This document shows positions 6,116-8,780 of a DNA stretch of 8,780 nt, piece by piece (position 1 is the first letter of the stretch; each line of letters starts with the position of its first letter). Position numbers and translations under genes: made by a program. The notes beneath the pieces are model-generated. The model was given only the letters and a program-made list of their open reading frames with translations, was not told the origin of the DNA and did not search any database. The DNA lies in assembly GCA_945870475.1 (NCBI GenBank), contig CAMBSR010000088.1, positions 1 through 8,780 on the forward strand. Direction: 5' to 3'. The DNA is from Phycisphaera mikurensis NBRC 102666 (lineage in GTDB: Bacteria; Planctomycetota; Phycisphaerae; Phycisphaerales; SM1A02).

Positions 6116-7117
6116 ATGCGACCCGTGGCCGAGCGCATCCTCGACGCGTTCCAGCTGACACGGCTGTCGCTCGCGTTCGGCGCCGTCTGCGAACTTTGGC
6201 TGGTGACGCTCCTGACGCGTGCGGACCCGCGCTACGTGCACCTGCCCGTCTACCACATGCCGCTCTGGAAGGCGCTCATCTGCACCGGCGTGGTGTCGGT
6301 GGGGCTCTTCGCCTTCGCGGCCAGCCTGAACGACCTGCTCGACATCCGCCACGACAAGCGCTTCAGCCCCGACCGACCGCTGGCCGCGGGGCGCATCCGC
6401 ACCTCGAGCGCGGCGCTCCTCTCCTTCGGCGCGCTGATGGCGGCGGTGATCTGCGCAAGCGCGCTCGGCGAGCCGGCCCTGGTGCTCACGGTGGGCGTGG
6501 CCGCGGCGGTGATGTTCTACGACGTTGTCGGCAAGCACATCCCGTCGCTCGGGATCGTCACCATCGGGCTCGCGCACGCGGCCAACATGTTCATCCCGAA
6601 CTGGTCGCTCGCGTTCACGCTGCCGGTGTGGTGGTCCATGTCGCACGCGGTGGCCATCGCCGCCAGCGTGCACCGCTACGAGGACAAGCGGCCGTACTTC
6701 GGCACCAAGCGGATCCTGTCGCTGGTGGCCGCGTGGCTCTTCTGGTCCATCGTCCTCCTCGGCGGCGGCGTCATGATGGCGCGCGACTCCGCCGGCGGCT
6801 ACTGGCCGCAGGTGGCGCACGGCGACGAGGTGATCGGCGCGGGGCCGATCGGCATCATCTGGCCGGTGCTTGCCTTGGTGGCGTTCCTCCTCCTGGTGCG
6901 CGCCAAGGTGGCGGGCTCGCGAGGTCCCGTGGGAAGCGAGAAGCTGCGCCGCTACGGCGCCATGTGGCAGGCGGTCTATGCCGCGGCGTGGCTGATGGCC
7001 GCGGGGCTGCGGGCCGAGGCGCTCGGCATGGCGGTGCTGGCGGTTGCCGGGCTGGTGGCCATGACGCTCCTCAAGGAGATCAACGGCCTCAGCGGACGCC
7101 CGATCAGCTGGCGCTGA
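6116..7117 (+). CDS. UbiA-family integral membrane prenyltransferase
   Basis: A 333-residue multi-pass membrane protein with about eight or nine hydrophobic segments, the usual UbiA size and layout. The first Asp-rich motif is intact: NDLLDIRHD at 72-80 (NDxxDxxxD), followed by RPLAAGRI at 87-94, the hallmark of enzymes that bind prenyl diphosphate through magnesium. The second motif, normally DxxxD, is represented only by HRYEDKRP near 186-193, followed by GTKRIL, so it is weak. The family transfers isoprenoid chains to aromatic or other acceptors (quinones, hemes, lipids, chlorophylls); which acceptor applies here cannot be read from the sequence. Neighbours give no pathway. It is divergent from ribH, with a start at 6116 lacking a Shine-Dalgarno sequence, and is followed after 60-84 nt by the LptD-like gene on the same strand. 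Confidence 0.85.
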   Translation: MRPVAERILDAFQLTRLSLAFGAVCELWLVTLLTRADPRYVHLPVYHMPLWKALICTGVVSVGLFAFAASLNDLLDIRHDKRFSPDRPLAAGRIRTSSAALLSFGALMAAVICASALGEPALVLTVGVAAAVMFYDVVGKHIPSLGIVTIGLAHAANMFIPNWSLAFTLPVWWSMSHAVAIAASVHRYEDKRPYFGTKRILSLVAAWLFWSIVLLGGGVMMARDSAGGYWPQVAHGDEVIGAGPIGIIWPVLALVAFLLLVRAKVAGSRGPVGSEKLRRYGAMWQAVYAAAWLMAAGLRAEALGMAVLAVAGLVAMTLLKEINGLSGRPISWR

Positions 7118-7164
7118 ACCGCCGCCAACCGCGCGCGCGAACCCCACGCCGGGAGCGGCGCAAG

Positions 7165-7170
7165 TAGCCT
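7165..7170 (+). promoter_or_regulatory. possible -10 element (TAGCCT) before the LptD-like gene
   Basis: TAGCCT fits TAnnnT and lies 7 nt before a GTG at 7178 that is in frame with the ATG at 7202. It is the weakest of the proposed set (three fixed bases match) and no -35 is evident. Confidence 0.25.
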
Positions 7171-7177
7171 CCGCGCC

Positions 7178-8780
7178 GTGCCGCGCGACACACGGAAGAC
7201 CATGCGAACGCTCCGAGCCCTGGTGGGCGCGGCGACGCTCGCGTGCACCGCGCCGGCGCTTGCGCAGTCCGAGCGCGTCCCCGTCACCGGCGACCGTCTC
7301 GGCGGGTTCGTGATCCCCACCGAGCCGGGCACGTGGTCGGTGCAGCTCTCGTCCACGTCGGCCCACGTCTGGAAGGTGGACAGCACGCAGCGCGTCTACC
7401 TCACCGGCAAGGTGCGCGTGATCATGGGCACGTACGACTTCACCGCCGAGCGCGCGGTGCTCTGGATCGAACGCATCCCGAGCGCCAAGGGACTCATCAC
7501 GCAGCTGGCCATCTGGTACCCCGAGACCATCGAGCCCACCAAGGCCGCGGGCCTGGGCGCGGGCGGCACCAACCTCTTCGTGACGGCCAGCACCTACGGC
7601 GACGTCTCGCTCTCCGCCGTGCTCTTCGAGCCCACCGCGCCCGCCCCCAACGAGGACCTCGCGCGCGCGCAGCAGCGGCTGGCCGCGTACCTCTCCGACC
7701 TCCAGGCATCGCCGCCACCGCTGCGGATCCTGCCGGAAGTGATCCGCCCTCCCAAGCCGCCGCCGCCCGAACCCATCGTGGTGGGCGGCATCGCGCCCAT
7801 CGACCCGAGCGTCGCCGCCAAGATCGAGGCCGCTTCACAGCCTTCCGCGGTGCGAATCGCCGCGGAACTGCCGCCCGCCCCGGTGCGCGCCACGGTGGCC
7901 GGCGAGGAGTCCGATCCCAACGCTCCCCGGCCGATCGTGGCCCCCGACAGCATGGTCTCGTGGTCCGCCGAGCAGCTCGATGCCGATGCCGCCACCGACG
8001 AGATCACGCTGACCAAGGGCGCCACCGTGGACGTGCTGCCGCGCTTCGCGGGCGGCGCCACGCGCGCGCTCCAGCTCCGCGCCGACCGCGGCGTGGTGTT
8101 CCTGAAGAAGGGCACGCTCGCCAACATGAAGTCGGGCGGCACCGAGTCGCAGGCCGATGCCATCGTGGGCGTCTACCTCGAGGGCGACGTCTTCGCCACG
8201 GACTTCAACTACACCATCCGCGCCCGCCGCGCCTACTACGACTTCGCCACCAACCGCGCGAGCATGGTGGACGGCGTGCTGCGCACCAAGGACCGGCGCG
8301 GCATCCCGCTCAGCGCGCGTGCCAAGGAGCTGCGCCAGTACTCGCAGCGGCAGTTCGAGGGCGACGAGGTGCGCATCTCGATGAGCGAGTTCTTCGAGCC
8401 GCACCTCTCGATCGGCGCCGACCGCGCCACCATCACCGAGGTGGATGCCGCGGGGGGCGGCACGATCAACCAGATCAACGCGCACGACGTCACGTTCCGC
8501 TCGGGCGCCGTGCCGTTCTTCTGGCTCCCGGAGTTCGAGGGCAGCGGCGAGTTGATGCCGCCGATCCGGCGCATCGGCCTCAACTACAGCGAGCGCACCG
8601 GCGCGCAGATCAACAGCGAGTGGGACCTCTTCGGGCTGATGGGGCTGGACAAGCCCAAGGACACCGACATCAACCTGGTGCAGCAGGCGCTCAGCAACTA
8701 CGGCACGGGCGGCGGCCTGAAGGGGAACATCGGGCAGACCAAGATCGACATGCTCGGCATGTACGACTTCGGCAACAGGG
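7178..8780 (+). CDS. LptD/OstA-like outer-membrane LPS assembly protein, N-terminal part
   Basis: The frame is open from the start to the window end, so the C-terminus is missing. From the ATG at 7202, 526 residues are visible (534 from the in-frame GTG at 7178). A signal peptide ends at about ALA|QS (after residue 21 from the ATG). Two OstA-like beta segments follow, at about 64-90 (RVYLTGKVRV...YDFTAERAVLWIE) and 322-361 (VGVYLEGDVFA...IRARRAYYDF), divided by a Pro-rich linker (about 143-202 and 223-250). The segment VPFFWLPEFEGSGELMPP (437-454) resembles the LptD junction where the periplasmic jellyroll meets the barrel. LptD places lipopolysaccharide in the outer membrane. No gene for an Lpt partner is visible. 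The barrel is outside the window, so a different OstA-domain protein remains possible. The true start (GTG or ATG) is unresolved; the GTG is favoured by the TAGCCT context. Confidence 0.68.
   Translation, partial: MPRDTRKTMRTLRALVGAATLACTAPALAQSERVPVTGDRLGGFVIPTEPGTWSVQLSSTSAHVWKVDSTQRVYLTGKVRVIMGTYDFTAERAVLWIERIPSAKGLITQLAIWYPETIEPTKAAGLGAGGTNLFVTASTYGDVSLSAVLFEPTAPAPNEDLARAQQRLAAYLSDLQASPPPLRILPEVIRPPKPPPPEPIVVGGIAPIDPSVAAKIEAASQPSAVRIAAELPPAPVRATVAGEESDPNAPRPIVAPDSMVSWSAEQLDADAATDEITLTKGATVDVLPRFAGGATRALQLRADRGVVFLKKGTLANMKSGGTESQADAIVGVYLEGDVFATDFNYTIRARRAYYDFATNRASMVDGVLRTKDRRGIPLSARAKELRQYSQRQFEGDEVRISMSEFFEPHLSIGADRATITEVDAAGGGTINQINAHDVTFRSGAVPFFWLPEFEGSGELMPPIRRIGLNYSERTGAQINSEWDLFGLMGLDKPKDTDINLVQQALSNYGTGGGLKGNIGQTKIDMLGMYDFGNR

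Noticed and set aside
7118..7177. Terminator or small RNA between the UbiA-like and LptD-like genes
   Set aside because: GC-rich sequence without a stem followed by a T-run; nothing beyond the TAGCCT hexamer could be supported.
5570..7366. A 598-codon minus-strand frame extending ribH far upstream
   Set aside because: Only its last 156 codons resemble lumazine synthase; the rest is His/Arg-rich antisense of the UbiA-like gene, and a normal ATG exists at 6040.
7594..8485. Minus-strand open frames opposite the LptD-like gene
   Set aside because: Shadow frames; the plus strand is open through the entire region with a signal peptide and recognisable OstA-like segments.

Overview
The window is GC-rich (roughly 70% by eye), gene-dense, and reads as ordinary bacterial chromosome from a planctomycete, most likely the Phycisphaerae side of Planctomycetota. 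The best taxonomic clue is a pseudopilin-like protein with the N-terminal methylation motif, a central CPAD and a C-terminal H-x12-DG signature, a protein type greatly expanded in planctomycetes. GC content, gene order and an LptD/OstA-like gene agree, but there is no rRNA to prove it. I see no tRNA, rRNA, CRISPR array, insertion sequence or phage gene.

Left and centre (about 1-6040), all on the minus strand. In transcription order the genes are ribH (lumazine synthase), nusB (antitermination factor), ftsY (SRP receptor GTPase), a pseudopilin-like protein, an uncharacterised single-pass membrane protein, hrpB (DExH-box helicase) and the first 38 codons of an unrecognised gene that leaves the window. 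Packing is extreme. ribH/nusB overlap by ATGA, nusB/ftsY are 1 nt apart, pseudopilin/membrane protein overlap by ATGA, and membrane protein/hrpB overlap by GTGA. The chain therefore falls into two tightly coupled modules, ribH-nusB-ftsY and pseudopilin-membrane protein-hrpB, separated by 23 nt that hold a good candidate -10 element.

Right (about 6041-8780), plus strand. A 75-nt divergent spacer separates ribH from a UbiA-family membrane prenyltransferase. After it comes the N-terminal part of a secreted protein with two OstA-like segments and a proline-rich linker, probably an LptD-type outer-membrane LPS assembly protein, cut by the window end.

The most interesting non-coding signal is a recurring start context. 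Four genes (pseudopilin, UbiA-like, LptD-like, orphan gene at the left edge) have a TAnnnT hexamer 6-9 nt before the start codon and no clear Shine-Dalgarno sequence, as expected for leaderless transcripts. The genes inside the coupled modules (nusB, ftsY, membrane protein) instead have good GGAGG-like sites. Apart from this I see no convincing new multi-gene system; the pseudopilin/membrane protein/helicase module is the best candidate for an unexplained functional link.
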